DNA from: Caballeronia grimmiae
GTDB taxonomy: Bacteria; Pseudomonadota; Gammaproteobacteria; Burkholderiales; Burkholderiaceae
Assembly: GCF_000698555.1 (NCBI RefSeq)
Contig: NZ_JFHE01000015.1
Span: 1 to 64,000, forward strand
Length of the DNA: 64,000 nucleotides
Direction: 5' to 3'
Positions within the stretch are counted from its first letter, which is position 1. The number at the start of each line of letters is the position of its first letter. This document shows positions 16,163-25,246 of the stretch, piece after piece. Under the pieces are notes generated by a model that saw only the letters and a list, made by a program, of their open reading frames with translations, was not told where the DNA came from and made no database searches. The position numbers and the translations under genes were made by a program.

Positions 16163-18550
16163 GTGAACTCCCGTCGCAAATTTCTTCAAAGCACGGCCAC
16201 TGCCGGACTCTCGGCCGCTGCGCTAAGCGTGTTTCCCCCGAGCATCCGCCGCGCGCTCGCGATTCCGGCGCATTACGACACCGGCACGATGAAGGACGTC
16301 AAACACGTCGTGATCCTGATGATGGAGAACCGCGCGTTCGACCATTACTTCGGCACCTACAAAGGCGTGCGCGGTTACGGCGATCGCTTCACGATCCCGC
16401 TGCCGGACGGCCGCAACGTGTGGCAGCAGATCGACGCCAACGGCAACGTCGACCTGCCCTATCATCTCGACGAAACCAAGGGCAATGCGCAGCGCGTCGC
16501 CGGCACGCCGCATAGCTGGGTCGACACGCAAAACGCGTGGGACGGCGGCCGCATGGCTGCATGGCCAGTGTCCAAGAAGAACCAGACGATGGGCTATTTC
16601 GACGCCGCCGAGATTCCCTTCCAGCGGGCGCTGGCCGAAGCGTTCACGCTCTGCGACGACTATCACTGCGCGTTTCTCGGCGGCACGCACCCGAACCGCA
16701 TCATCCATTCGACCGGCACGCATGGTCCCGCGTATGGCAAGACCTTCGTGAACAACTTCAGCGGCGACTTCGACGTCACCACGTCGGCTTCCGCGTACTT
16801 CGACTGGAAGACGACCGCCGAGCGTCTCGAAGATGCTGGCGTGACATGGAAGGTCTATCAGAACATCAAGAACACGTACGGCTGCAATCCGCTGCTCGGC
16901 TTCAGGCAGTTTCGCAAAGCGAACGAGGCGCTGCCGGCGGCGCGTCAGGTCAACACGTCGCTGACGCAGGCCGCCGAGCCGGCCTACAATCCCGCCGACG
17001 CCGTGGCCCAGCCGCTCATCAAGGCCTACGCGAACACGCTGCCGACCATGGACACCGACCCGAACACCAACGGCACGTTCGTCGAGGCCTTCGCCGACGA
17101 TGTGAAAAACGGCCGGCTGCCGGAAGTCTCGTGGGTGGTGCCGACCGATGTCTACTCCGAGCATCCGGGGCCTTCCAGCCCGGTGCAGGGCGCGTGGTTC
17201 GTGCAGCAATTCCTCGATGCGCTGACCGCCGTGCCGGAGGTATGGAGCAAGACCGTGCTGCTCGTCAACTTCGACGAGAACGATGGCTTCTTCGATCACG
17301 TGCCTCCGGCCGCGGTCCCGTCGCCGAACGGTGACGGCACCTACGCCGGCAAAACGACGCTGAACACCGCCGACCTGAGCGCCGAATATTTCACGCATCC
17401 GTACGTGACCCGCGCCGACACCGGCGCGCAGCCCAACAGCCAGCCGGCCGGCCCTGACGGCAAGCCTTACGGACCCGGCCCGCGCGTGCCGCTATGGGTG
17501 ATTTCGCCGTGGAGCCGCGGCGGCTGGGTCAATTCCCAGACCTTCGACCACACCTCGGTGCTGCGCTTTCTCGAAGCGCGCTTTGGCATCAAGGAGAGCA
17601 ACATCTCGCCGTATCGCCGATTGATCAATGGCGATCTGACGACGGCCTTCAATTTCGCGTCGCCGAACAACGAGCCGCTGCCGACCATCGCCGGCGAGAG
17701 AAGCAAGGCCGACGCCGATGCGTTGCGCGCCACGCAGCAAGCGCTCGGACAGATCGTGCCGGACGCGAATCGCGGCATGCCGAAGCAGGCGAGCGGTTTC
17801 CGTCCGTCGCGTGCGCTGCCTTACGAGCTGCACGCCAGCGCTCACGTCGATGCAAACGCCGGCACCATGCGGCTGCTGTTCGCCAATACCGGCCGCCAGG
17901 GCGCCGTGTTCCACGTCTACGACAAGTTGCACCTCGACCGCTTGCCCAGGCGTTATGCGGTGGAGCCGGGCAAGACGCTGGACGACGTGTGGACACCCAC
18001 TTCGACGGACCAGGGAAGGTACGACCTGTGGGTGCTCGGCCCGAACGGTTTTCATCGTGAATTCAAGGGCGAGCTTGGCGCGCAGCGGGGTCACCGAGGC
18101 GCCAATCTCGAAGTGCGCGTGGGCTATGGCTTGCTTTCGGGAACGCTGCACCTGCAACTGCGCAACGATGGCGCGGGTCCGGCGCAGTTCACCGTGAAGT
18201 CGAACAAGGTCTACGGTGTGCTGCAGGCGTTCCCCGGTCTGCCGATTCCTGGCTTCGGGCGCAATCCGGCCGGATTTGGCGGCTTCCCCGCGCCGGGCTT
18301 CGGTGCATGGCCAGCGCCGGCGCCGCTTTCTCGCGATGACGCCCTCAGCGCGGGCAACACCTGGACGGCAAGCACGATCGGCGCGCTTCCTGTCGCGCTG
18401 TTCTGGAACGTCGCGCAGACTGGCTACTGGTACGACTTCGAAATTACCAGCGCCACGGATCGCAGCTTCTTCCGGCGCATCGCCGGGCGCATGGAAACGG
18501 GCCGTCACTCGGTGACCGATCCGGCGATGGGCATGGCCGACGTGTTCTGA
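16163..18550 (+). CDS. Phosphocholine-specific phospholipase C, Tat-exported
   Basis: About 795 residues. The N-terminus NSRRKFLQSTATAGLSAAAL is a textbook Tat signal, so the enzyme is exported folded. The catalytic phosphoesterase domain begins HVVILMMENRAFDHYFGTYK, the hallmark of the PlcH/PlcN/acid-phosphatase superfamily, and includes NFDENDGFFDHVPP. The C-terminal third has the two tandem beta-domains of bacterial PLCs (about 570-660 and 680-780). It would hydrolyse phosphatidylcholine or sphingomyelin to diacylglycerol/ceramide and phosphocholine. Start GTG 16163 has AAGGAG about 10 nt upstream; GTG 16109 is an alternative with a similar site, adding 18 residues before the Tat motif. 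Monocistronic. Confidence 0.92.
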   Translation: MNSRRKFLQSTATAGLSAAALSVFPPSIRRALAIPAHYDTGTMKDVKHVVILMMENRAFDHYFGTYKGVRGYGDRFTIPLPDGRNVWQQIDANGNVDLPYHLDETKGNAQRVAGTPHSWVDTQNAWDGGRMAAWPVSKKNQTMGYFDAAEIPFQRALAEAFTLCDDYHCAFLGGTHPNRIIHSTGTHGPAYGKTFVNNFSGDFDVTTSASAYFDWKTTAERLEDAGVTWKVYQNIKNTYGCNPLLGFRQFRKANEALPAARQVNTSLTQAAEPAYNPADAVAQPLIKAYANTLPTMDTDPNTNGTFVEAFADDVKNGRLPEVSWVVPTDVYSEHPGPSSPVQGAWFVQQFLDALTAVPEVWSKTVLLVNFDENDGFFDHVPPAAVPSPNGDGTYAGKTTLNTADLSAEYFTHPYVTRADTGAQPNSQPAGPDGKPYGPGPRVPLWVISPWSRGGWVNSQTFDHTSVLRFLEARFGIKESNISPYRRLINGDLTTAFNFASPNNEPLPTIAGERSKADADALRATQQALGQIVPDANRGMPKQASGFRPSRALPYELHASAHVDANAGTMRLLFANTGRQGAVFHVYDKLHLDRLPRRYAVEPGKTLDDVWTPTSTDQGRYDLWVLGPNGFHREFKGELGAQRGHRGANLEVRVGYGLLSGTLHLQLRNDGAGPAQFTVKSNKVYGVLQAFPGLPIPGFGRNPAGFGGFPAPGFGAWPAPAPLSRDDALSAGNTWTASTIGALPVALFWNVAQTGYWYDFEITSATDRSFFRRIAGRMETGRHSVTDPAMGMADVF

Positions 18551-18556
18551 TGCAGG

Positions 18557-18592
18557 ACGCGAGGCGTCGGGTGTTTGCCCGGCGTCTCGCGT
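18557..18592 (+). terminator. Strong 15-bp hairpin right after the phospholipase gene
   Basis: ACGCGAGGCGTCGGG pairs with CCCGGCGTCTCGCGT over 15 positions (two G-T wobbles) around a TGTTTG loop, starting 6 nt past the stop. It lacks a T-run, so if it ends transcription it does so by another route, or it protects the 3' end of the mRNA. Confidence 0.55.
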
Positions 18593-18715
18593 GTGCCGAC
18601 GCGCTTTCGCTCTCAGCGATTTATCGACCGGCGTTTCGCATCGACTTGCAGCATCGCCTGCTTCCATCGAGCGGCGATTTTTGCGACTCCAATGCAAGCA
18701 GCCCCTCGTGCGTTT

Positions 18716-18746
18716 ACTATCTTCAGGCCGAAGCTCTGAAGATAGT
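18716..18746. promoter_or_regulatory. 11-bp inverted repeat just upstream of the LysR start codon
   Basis: ACTATCTTCAG and CTGAAGATAGT, perfect arms 9 nt apart, ending 5 nt before the ATG at 18752. It may be an autoregulatory operator overlapping the promoter. Alternatively it may be an RNA hairpin that hides the start region, since no separate ribosome site is visible there. Confidence 0.55.
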
Positions 18747-18751
18747 CACGC

Positions 18752-19660
18752 ATGGAACTGAAGCAGGTTCAATACTTCATCGCCCTGTTCGAAGAAGGCA
18801 CCGTCACGCGTGCAGCAAAGCGGCTGAATATCGCGCAGCCGGCGCTCAGCATGCAGATCGCCAAGATCGAGACCGAAATCCGCCAGAAGCTCTTCGAGCG
18901 CGGACCGCACGGCATGGCGCCGACCGAAGCCGCGCGGCTCATGTACCGCCTGTACACGCCGATCATGCGCGACATCGACCACGCGCGCGAACATCTGAGC
19001 CGGCGCGACGTCATCGTGACGGGGCGCGTATCGCTCGGGATGGTGTCGTCCGAGGCGCAGAGCGTGCTGCCCGAATCGCTTGCGCGCTTCGATGCGCTGT
19101 TTCCGCAAGTGGAAGTGTCCGTGGCCGATGGCTTCAGCGCGCAACTCATCGACGCCGTCGAAGCGGGCCGGCTCGATGCCGCGATCATCAACAAGCCGCG
19201 TGGCCGGCTTTCGCTCGATGTCGAGCCGTTGCTCGTCGAGGAAATGGTGCTGGTGACGAGCGCGGCGCACGGCCCCGCGTTGCCCGATGCGATCGACCTG
19301 ACCCAGCCGTTCGACTTCGAACTCGTGCTGCCGACACGGCGCAATGGCCTGCGCGGCGCGCTCGATGCCGCACTGATGGCCGCCGACGTCGTCATCCAGC
19401 CGAAGTTCGAGATCGATCTTCTGAGCACAATCGTGCAGTTCGTCGAACAGAGCGCCGTGGCGACGATCCTGCCGCGCGTCGTCGTGCAGCCGAAAGTCGA
19501 CGACGGCCTGTTGCGCGTGCACACGATCGCGTCGCCGCCGATCGTGCGTCACATCATTCAGGTCACGCATCCGAAGCGGCCCATCGGATCGGCCGCGCAG
19601 GCGCTGATCTCGATCATCACCGAGGAAATCCGGCGCGTGACCACGCGCGCGCCGGAATGA
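18752..19660 (+). CDS. LysR-family regulator flanking the furan-degradation operon
   Basis: A 302-residue LysR protein: helix-turn-helix MELKQVQYFIALFEEGTVTR through ALSMQIAKIETEIRQKLFER, then a co-inducer domain with VADGFSAQLIDAVEAGRLDA. It is strikingly similar along its whole length to the LysR at 32008-32949 (for example both have LDAAIINKPR and HGMAPT). It is convergent with the last gene of the furan operon, with a 6-bp gap. Known HMF/furoate clusters carry LysR regulators of this kind, so it is likely a furoate- or furoyl-CoA-responsive activator; that is inference. Confidence 0.85.
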   Translation: MELKQVQYFIALFEEGTVTRAAKRLNIAQPALSMQIAKIETEIRQKLFERGPHGMAPTEAARLMYRLYTPIMRDIDHAREHLSRRDVIVTGRVSLGMVSSEAQSVLPESLARFDALFPQVEVSVADGFSAQLIDAVEAGRLDAAIINKPRGRLSLDVEPLLVEEMVLVTSAAHGPALPDAIDLTQPFDFELVLPTRRNGLRGALDAALMAADVVIQPKFEIDLLSTIVQFVEQSAVATILPRVVVQPKVDDGLLRVHTIASPPIVRHIIQVTHPKRPIGSAAQALISIITEEIRRVTTRAPE

Positions 19661-19666
19661 ACCCGG

Positions 19667-21043
19667 TTACGAAGGGTTGCGCCCCGCCCCGTTGTCGAGC
19701 TTGCCGAGCGTTTCGGGCACGACGAACGCGCCGACCAGGAAGATGACGCTGATCGCGCCGACGAAGATCGCGAGCGTCGACGGCAACTGGCTCGCATCCT
19801 TCGCGACGAGCGAGACGAAGGTCGGCATCATCCCGCCGATCGCGAAGCCGATATTCCACGAGAGACCGGTCCCGGTCGCACGGATCGCAGTCGGAAAGCG
19901 CTCGTTCAGGAAGATCAGGACCGGCGCATAACCCGCGCTGCCGAGCGCGGACAGCAGCACCGCGTAGACACCGATCATCGTGAGGCTTTGCGCCGTCGGC
20001 AGCAGCAGGAACAGGCCCGGCAACGCGATCAGCCGGATGGCGCCGATCCACAGGAACGCGCCCTTGCGCCCGATGAACGTGCTGATATGCCCCGCCGCAA
20101 CCGATGCGATCACCACCGCCACGCTGCAGATCATCAGGATCGCGGCAGCCGCGCCGTTCGGTGCATGGCTCACGACCTTGAGGAACGTCGGCAGATAGCC
20201 CGAGGTCAGGTAATAGCCGCTGCCGCCGCCGATGGTCAGCAGCAGATTGACGAACAGCACGCCGCGATAGTCGCGTGAAAACAGCGTGCGGATCGGCGAG
20301 CGCACCACTTCGACCTTCGCGCCCTTCGTCTGCGCCGCGGCCTTCGCAGCCTTTTCAGCGGCGAGCTTCTTCCACAACGGCGATTCTTCGAGACTGTTGA
20401 AGATGAAAAGCCCCAGCACCGAACTCAGGATGCCGGTGAAGAACATGCAGCGCCAGCCCCAGACATCGAACGCGTCGCCGGGAAAGAGCGCGGACATCGC
20501 CAGGTACGTGAGCGAGGCGAGCAACGCGCCAAGCCCCGCGCCGCCGCCGCCGATCAGCCCCGACACCGCGCCGCGATACTTCGGCGCGACGGATTCGGTG
20601 CCGATCGTATGCGTCGACGCCACCACGCCGCCGACGAACACGCCCTGCACGAGACGCAGTACAAGGAAGAGGATCGGCGCGATGACGCCGGCCTGCGCGA
20701 CCGTCGGCAGCAGGCCGAAAGCCGCCGTCGACAGCCCGACCCCGACGACCGCGACGATCATCGCGCCCTTGCGGCCGTGACGGTCCGCATAGGAGCCGAA
20801 GAGCGCCGAGCCGAGCGGACGCATCAGCAGCGTCACGGCGAACGACGCATAGACCGCCGCAAGCGAGAGCATCGCGTGCTCGGACGGGAAGAACAGACGC
20901 CCGACAATCGGCGCCACGTACAACAATACGAACAGGTCGAACAGATCGAGGGCCCAGCCTAGGCACGAGGCCATCACTGCACCCATGACCTGCCGCTGGT
21001 TGACCGGAAGCACGGCGGCTCCGTCTTGCGCTGCTGCGGACAT
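19667..21043 (-). CDS. hmfT: MFS transporter, probable furoic acid/HMF-acid uptake (HmfT-like)
   Basis: A 458-residue major facilitator protein with about 12 hydrophobic segments. The family loop between helices 2 and 3 reads GSYADRHGRKGAM, and the central cytoplasmic loop is charged and Lys/Ala-rich. I chose ATG 21043 since AGGAG ends 6 nt upstream; the ATG two codons earlier abuts the ribosome site. It is the last gene of the furan operon, 77 nt after the GMC oxidoreductase. The sugar/aromatic-acid:H+ symporter subgroup fits an organic-acid importer; the exact cargo is inferred from its neighbours. Confidence 0.8.
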   Translation of the reverse strand: MSAAAQDGAAVLPVNQRQVMGAVMASCLGWALDLFDLFVLLYVAPIVGRLFFPSEHAMLSLAAVYASFAVTLLMRPLGSALFGSYADRHGRKGAMIVAVVGVGLSTAAFGLLPTVAQAGVIAPILFLVLRLVQGVFVGGVVASTHTIGTESVAPKYRGAVSGLIGGGGAGLGALLASLTYLAMSALFPGDAFDVWGWRCMFFTGILSSVLGLFIFNSLEESPLWKKLAAEKAAKAAAQTKGAKVEVVRSPIRTLFSRDYRGVLFVNLLLTIGGGSGYYLTSGYLPTFLKVVSHAPNGAAAAILMICSVAVVIASVAAGHISTFIGRKGAFLWIGAIRLIALPGLFLLLPTAQSLTMIGVYAVLLSALGSAGYAPVLIFLNERFPTAIRATGTGLSWNIGFAIGGMMPTFVSLVAKDASQLPSTLAIFVGAISVIFLVGAFVVPETLGKLDNGAGRNPS

Positions 21044-21120
21044 TTGCATCTCCTGGTGTGTCGCAGGCACGCTTGTTTGAATGCGTGCTCTTGTCGAGGT
21101 TGATAAATCGTTGGTAGGCG

Positions 21121-22842
21121 TCAGTGCGCGGCGGCAAGCGGCGACGCCACGCTCGCACTGCGTTGCGCGATCATCGCGTCGGCGATCTTCTCGGCGATCA
21201 TGATGGTCGGTATGTTCGTATTGGCCGATGGCAGTCTCGGCATCAGCGATGCATCGACGACGCGCAGGCCACGTGCGCCCCGCACGCGCCCTTCGGTGTC
21301 CGTGACGGCGTCGCGATCGTGCGCGCCGCCCATGCGGCACGTGCCGCTCGCGTGCCACACGCCGAACACGTTCGCGCGGATGAACTCCGCGAGCGCACGG
21401 TCGTCGGCGAGAAGCGCGTCCATCTTCAGGCCGCGTGTGAAGAAGCGTTCAATCAAAAAGCGCCGCAGCGGCGCGGGCGTATCGAGCAGCAGCCCGAGCA
21501 TCGAGGTCAGCAGCGCGTTCCCTTCGCCGACCTTGCTCAGGGCCTTCACGCGCGGCGAAAACGCTGCCGGAAAGAAATCGCGCGGACTGCGCCCGAGTCC
21601 CGATGCTTCGACCACGCGGGCCAGCATCCGCACGCCGGCGGCGAGTCGTTGCAGGTCGCGTTCGTCGTCGAGCAGGTTCAGATCGACGCGCGGCGCAGCG
21701 GCCGCATCGGGCGAAGCGAGCTGCACCCGGCCACGCGAGTACGGCCGGTTGCACCACAGAAAGAAAAGGCCCAGCCGGTTGCCGAGTGCATGCCACGCGG
21801 CACGCGTCGCACTCGACAGATACAGGTCCGACTCGTCGCAGCCCACGACGCCCGAACTCATGCGCGCCGCCATCATGCTTGCGCGGCGGCGTGCGAGCGG
21901 CATGCGAAAGCGCGGCTCGAGAAAATGACAGAACGTGAGCGACGGATGATCCTGCAAACCGCGTCCGACGCCCGGCAAATCGACCGCACATGCAATGCCC
22001 ATCGCCGCGAGATCGCGCGCATCGCCGATGCCCGCGCGCATGAGCATCGCAGGCGACTGCAACGCGCCCGCGCTCAGGACGACTTCATCCGCATCGAACC
22101 GCACGCGCTCGCCGTTCGCTGCAATCGCGACGACACCGCGCGCCGTCGCGCCCTCCATCAGAATGCGTTCGACACGCAGGTTCGCGTGGATGCTGAGATT
22201 GGGACGCTTGCGTGTGGCTTCGTCGAGATAGGCGATGGCCGTGGACACGCGCGCGTCGTCGATATTCGAGAACGCGCCGGGAAAGAAGCCGTCGCCAAAC
22301 TCGCCGTTCTGATCCTGCAGCGCCGCGAGGCCGTTGGCGCGCAAGCCCTTCTCGAACGCATGGCAGAACTCCGGCCAGTCGCCCGGCATGATGCGGCGGA
22401 TCGCCACGGGACCGTCGCTGCCGTGCAACTCGCCGCCGGGGAAGTTCACGTCGCGTTCGAGCTTGCGGAAGTAAGGCAGCACGTCGCGCCACGCCCAGCC
22501 ATGCGCGCCGTCCGCGGCCCACTCGTCGTAATCGCGCGGCAGGCCGCGATTGGCCGATTGCACGTTGATGCTCGACCCGCCGCCCATCACGCGGCCCTGC
22601 TCGTAGACACGCGGCGCGGCGTCCTTCGTGGCCTTCGCCTTGAGGCCGGGCCAGATGTAGGTGTCGCCGCAAAAGACCGGCATCGGATAGCTGTCGAGGA
22701 TCGCCGCGGGCACCGCGCCGGGCGGCGTATCCGCGCCCGCCTCGATCAGCGCGACGCGCACCGACGGCACGGCCGACAGCCGATGCGCAAGCACGCATCC
22801 CGCCGAGCCGCCGCCCACGATCACGTAGTCGAAGCGATCCAT
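21121..22842 (-). CDS. hmfH: GMC-family FAD oxidoreductase, probable HMF/furfural oxidase (HmfH-like)
   Basis: A 573-residue glucose-methanol-choline oxidoreductase. The FAD-binding P-loop is DYVIVGGGSAGCVLAHRLS at the N-terminus. The family signatures include GRVMGGGSSINV and the C-terminal catalytic segment VWHASGTCRMGG, with the active His and the partner Asn in SANTNIPTIMIAEKIAD. In the HMF pathway of Cupriavidus basilensis, HmfH oxidises 5-hydroxymethylfurfural stepwise to furandicarboxylate and furfural to furoate. That assignment rests here on operon context, because the family also includes choline and alcohol dehydrogenases. Confidence 0.82.
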   Translation of the reverse strand: MDRFDYVIVGGGSAGCVLAHRLSAVPSVRVALIEAGADTPPGAVPAAILDSYPMPVFCGDTYIWPGLKAKATKDAAPRVYEQGRVMGGGSSINVQSANRGLPRDYDEWAADGAHGWAWRDVLPYFRKLERDVNFPGGELHGSDGPVAIRRIMPGDWPEFCHAFEKGLRANGLAALQDQNGEFGDGFFPGAFSNIDDARVSTAIAYLDEATRKRPNLSIHANLRVERILMEGATARGVVAIAANGERVRFDADEVVLSAGALQSPAMLMRAGIGDARDLAAMGIACAVDLPGVGRGLQDHPSLTFCHFLEPRFRMPLARRRASMMAARMSSGVVGCDESDLYLSSATRAAWHALGNRLGLFFLWCNRPYSRGRVQLASPDAAAAPRVDLNLLDDERDLQRLAAGVRMLARVVEASGLGRSPRDFFPAAFSPRVKALSKVGEGNALLTSMLGLLLDTPAPLRRFLIERFFTRGLKMDALLADDRALAEFIRANVFGVWHASGTCRMGGAHDRDAVTDTEGRVRGARGLRVVDASLMPRLPSANTNIPTIMIAEKIADAMIAQRSASVASPLAAAH

Positions 22843-22877
22843 CGCCTGTCTCCTTTGCCTTGTTCGCCGCGCGATGG

Positions 22878-23684
22878 TCAGGAGCCGCGAAACGCCGGCT
22901 TGCGCTTGCCGTGGAACGCTTCGACGCCTTCGCGGAAGTCGTCCGACGAGCGCAGGCGGCTATAGCAATGCCCTTCCAGTTCAATTGCGATGGAAAGCGG
23001 TGCGTCCTCCGAATCGTTCAGCAGCTTCTTCGCCGTGCGCTGCGCGAGCGGCGAGAAGGCGCGCAATTCGTCGACGAGCGCATCCGTCGCCGATTCGAGC
23101 TCGGCATCCGCCACGCAATCCACCGCGATGCCCCATTCGTAGGCCTGCTTGCCCGGAATGCGGCGCGAGCGCATCACGATGTCCTTGGTCCGGCCGATGC
23201 CGACCATCGACTGCAAGCGCGCCGAGCCGCCCGAGCCGGGAATCTGGCCAAGCTTCTGCTCCGGCAGTGCATAAAAGGTCGTATCGGTGACGATGCGGAA
23301 ATCGCACGCCAGCGACAACTCGAAACCCACGCCGAAGCAGAAGCCGCGATTGGCCGCGATGACCGGCTTCGAGCAGCGCGCGGGCGCCGCGATATTCCAC
23401 GCGAGCTTCGACACATGCTCAGGCGATGCTTCGAGAAAGCCCTTGATGTCGCCACCGCTCGAGAAGTGCTCGCCCTTGGCGCGCACCACGATCACGCGCA
23501 CGCGATCGTCCTCGTCGAGCGCCTCGAATGCGGCGCGCAACTGGTCGCGTGCGTGCATCGAAATGACGTTGAACGGCGGGCGATGCAGAACGATGTCGGC
23601 GCGCTCGCGGTTGGCGTCGATCTCGATGGAAAAGCCGTCGAGGTCCTGCAGCAGCGTCTGGCCGCGATGATTCAAATCGCTCAT
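22878..23684 (-). CDS. hmfE: Enoyl-CoA hydratase/isomerase-family protein, probable 2-oxoglutaroyl-CoA hydrolase (HmfE-like)
   Basis: A 268-residue crotonase-fold protein. Oxyanion-hole segments are seen in AKGEHFSSGGDIKGFLE and ANRGFCFGVGFELSLACDF, followed by the LPEQKLGQIPGSGG stretch typical of the family. ATG 23684 has AAGGAG 8 nt upstream and follows the CoA ligase gene by 5 nt. In the furoate pathway a crotonase-family enzyme hydrolyses the 2-oxoglutaroyl-CoA formed after ring opening to 2-oxoglutarate; I assign that role by gene order. Crotonases vary widely in reaction, so sequence alone would not prove it. Confidence 0.8.
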   Translation of the reverse strand: MSDLNHRGQTLLQDLDGFSIEIDANRERADIVLHRPPFNVISMHARDQLRAAFEALDEDDRVRVIVVRAKGEHFSSGGDIKGFLEASPEHVSKLAWNIAAPARCSKPVIAANRGFCFGVGFELSLACDFRIVTDTTFYALPEQKLGQIPGSGGSARLQSMVGIGRTKDIVMRSRRIPGKQAYEWGIAVDCVADAELESATDALVDELRAFSPLAQRTAKKLLNDSEDAPLSIAIELEGHCYSRLRSSDDFREGVEAFHGKRKPAFRGS

Positions 23685-23689
23685 GTCGG

Positions 23690-25246
23690 TTACTCCTTCC
23701 TGGTCTCTGTTGGTTGAGCGTTGTCTTCGCTCGCATATTCGCCGGCCTGCAGCTTGCGGCGCAGTATCTTGCCGACCGGCGACTTGGGGATATCGTCGAC
23801 GAACACGTAGTCGCGCGGCCGCTTGAAGTTGACGAGATCGGACTCGCGGCACCACGCATCGAGCGCGCCGGAATCGACGTATTCGCGACGCTTGATGAAC
23901 GCGACCACGCGCTGGCCCCAGCGCTCGTCCTTGAGGCCCGCGACCGCGACTTCATCGACGGCGGGATGCAGCGACAGCACCGACTCGATGTCCACCGGCG
24001 AGATGTTTTCTCCGCCGCTGATGATCATGTCGTCGACGCGGCCGGTCACGTAGAGATCGCCGTCGCGATCGAAATAGCCGGTGTCGCCGGTGAAGTACCA
24101 GCCGTCGCGCAATGACTTCGCGTTCGCGTCCGGACGATTCCAGTAGCCTTCGAACGCCTCGTCGCCCTGCAGGTCGACGATGATCTGGCCTTCCTCGCCG
24201 ACAGCGGCAATGTCGCCGGGCAAAACGGAGTCGAGCTTCACCACGCGCAACCGCGTGTTGATGCCCGCGCGCCCTGCGCTGCCGGGCTTTTTCGTCGCGT
24301 CCTGGTCGATGCTGAACGTGTAGACCTCGGACGAGCCGTAGTGGTTGACGAACAGCTCCGGCTCGAATGCGGCGCTCAGGCGCTTGAGCAGGCCGTCGTT
24401 CATCGGCGCGCCGGCGAAGCCGAGCTTGCGCACCGACGACGTATCCGTGCTCGCGAACGCGCTGTCCGCAAGCAGATCGTGATAGAGCGTCGGCACGAGA
24501 TAAAGGCACGTGAGCGCATGCGTCGAGATGCAATCGAGCGCGAGCTTCGCGTTCCAGCGGCGCACGCACACGAACAGGCCGTCGACGAGCGCCATCGCGA
24601 GCAGCGAGCGCACGCCCATCGTGTGATACAGCGGCATCACGCCGAGCGTGCGTTCGCCGCGCCTGTACAGGTTCTGCGCGACATGCGCGAGCGCGCCCGC
24701 GCGTTCATGCCGGTGGCGGCGCGGCACGCCCTTGCCCTTGCCGGTCGTGCCGGATGTGTAGAGGATCAGCGAAAAGTCGTCGGCGGTGGCTTGCGGAGCC
24801 GCTTCTTCCGTTGTGCTTTCGACGATGAGCGCATCGAAGGTCATCGAGAGGCCGGGGGCATCGTCGAGTCCGATACGCGGCACCTGCTGCGCGGCGGCGC
24901 TTTGCAGCACGGCATCGGCGCAGACGGGTTCGTAGACGATGGCCTTCACGCCCGCATCGGTCACGCAATAGTCCAGTTCCTCCGGCTTCGCGCGCCAGTT
25001 GAGCGGCACGATCACGATGCCCGCGAATTGCCCCGCCCAGTGCAGCGTCGCCATTTCCCAGCGGTTCTGCAAGACGACGAGCAGCCGGTCGCCGCGTTCG
25101 AGGCCGAGCTTGCGCAGGCCCTCGGCGACATTCAGGATCACGCGATGCCACTGCGCGTAGGTCAGTTGCACGTCGCCATCGACGAGTGCGAGCGCGTTCG
25201 GGCTGCGCTCGACGCTTTGCAGAAAAGTACGGCCTAGATCAAGCAT
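23690..25246 (-). CDS. hmfD: AMP-forming acyl-CoA ligase, probable 2-furoyl-CoA synthetase (HmfD-like)
   Basis: A 518-residue ANL-superfamily enzyme. The P-loop is ILYTSGTTGKGKGVP; the adenylate-binding motifs are NHYGSSEVYT and GWYFTGDTGYFDRDGDLYVT; the C-terminal Lys lies in PKSPVGKILRRKL. It activates a carboxylic acid to its CoA thioester with ATP. The gene overlaps hmfC by 8 bp and is followed 5 nt later by hmfE. Within this operon the expected substrate is 2-furoic acid. Confidence 0.88.
   Translation of the reverse strand: MLDLGRTFLQSVERSPNALALVDGDVQLTYAQWHRVILNVAEGLRKLGLERGDRLLVVLQNRWEMATLHWAGQFAGIVIVPLNWRAKPEELDYCVTDAGVKAIVYEPVCADAVLQSAAAQQVPRIGLDDAPGLSMTFDALIVESTTEEAAPQATADDFSLILYTSGTTGKGKGVPRRHRHERAGALAHVAQNLYRRGERTLGVMPLYHTMGVRSLLAMALVDGLFVCVRRWNAKLALDCISTHALTCLYLVPTLYHDLLADSAFASTDTSSVRKLGFAGAPMNDGLLKRLSAAFEPELFVNHYGSSEVYTFSIDQDATKKPGSAGRAGINTRLRVVKLDSVLPGDIAAVGEEGQIIVDLQGDEAFEGYWNRPDANAKSLRDGWYFTGDTGYFDRDGDLYVTGRVDDMIISGGENISPVDIESVLSLHPAVDEVAVAGLKDERWGQRVVAFIKRREYVDSGALDAWCRESDLVNFKRPRDYVFVDDIPKSPVGKILRRKLQAGEYASEDNAQPTETRKE

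Noticed and set aside
21124..22965. A 613-codon plus-strand frame opposite the GMC oxidoreductase gene
   Set aside because: Shadow frame of very high Arg/His content. The minus strand encodes a complete FAD oxidoreductase with all signatures.
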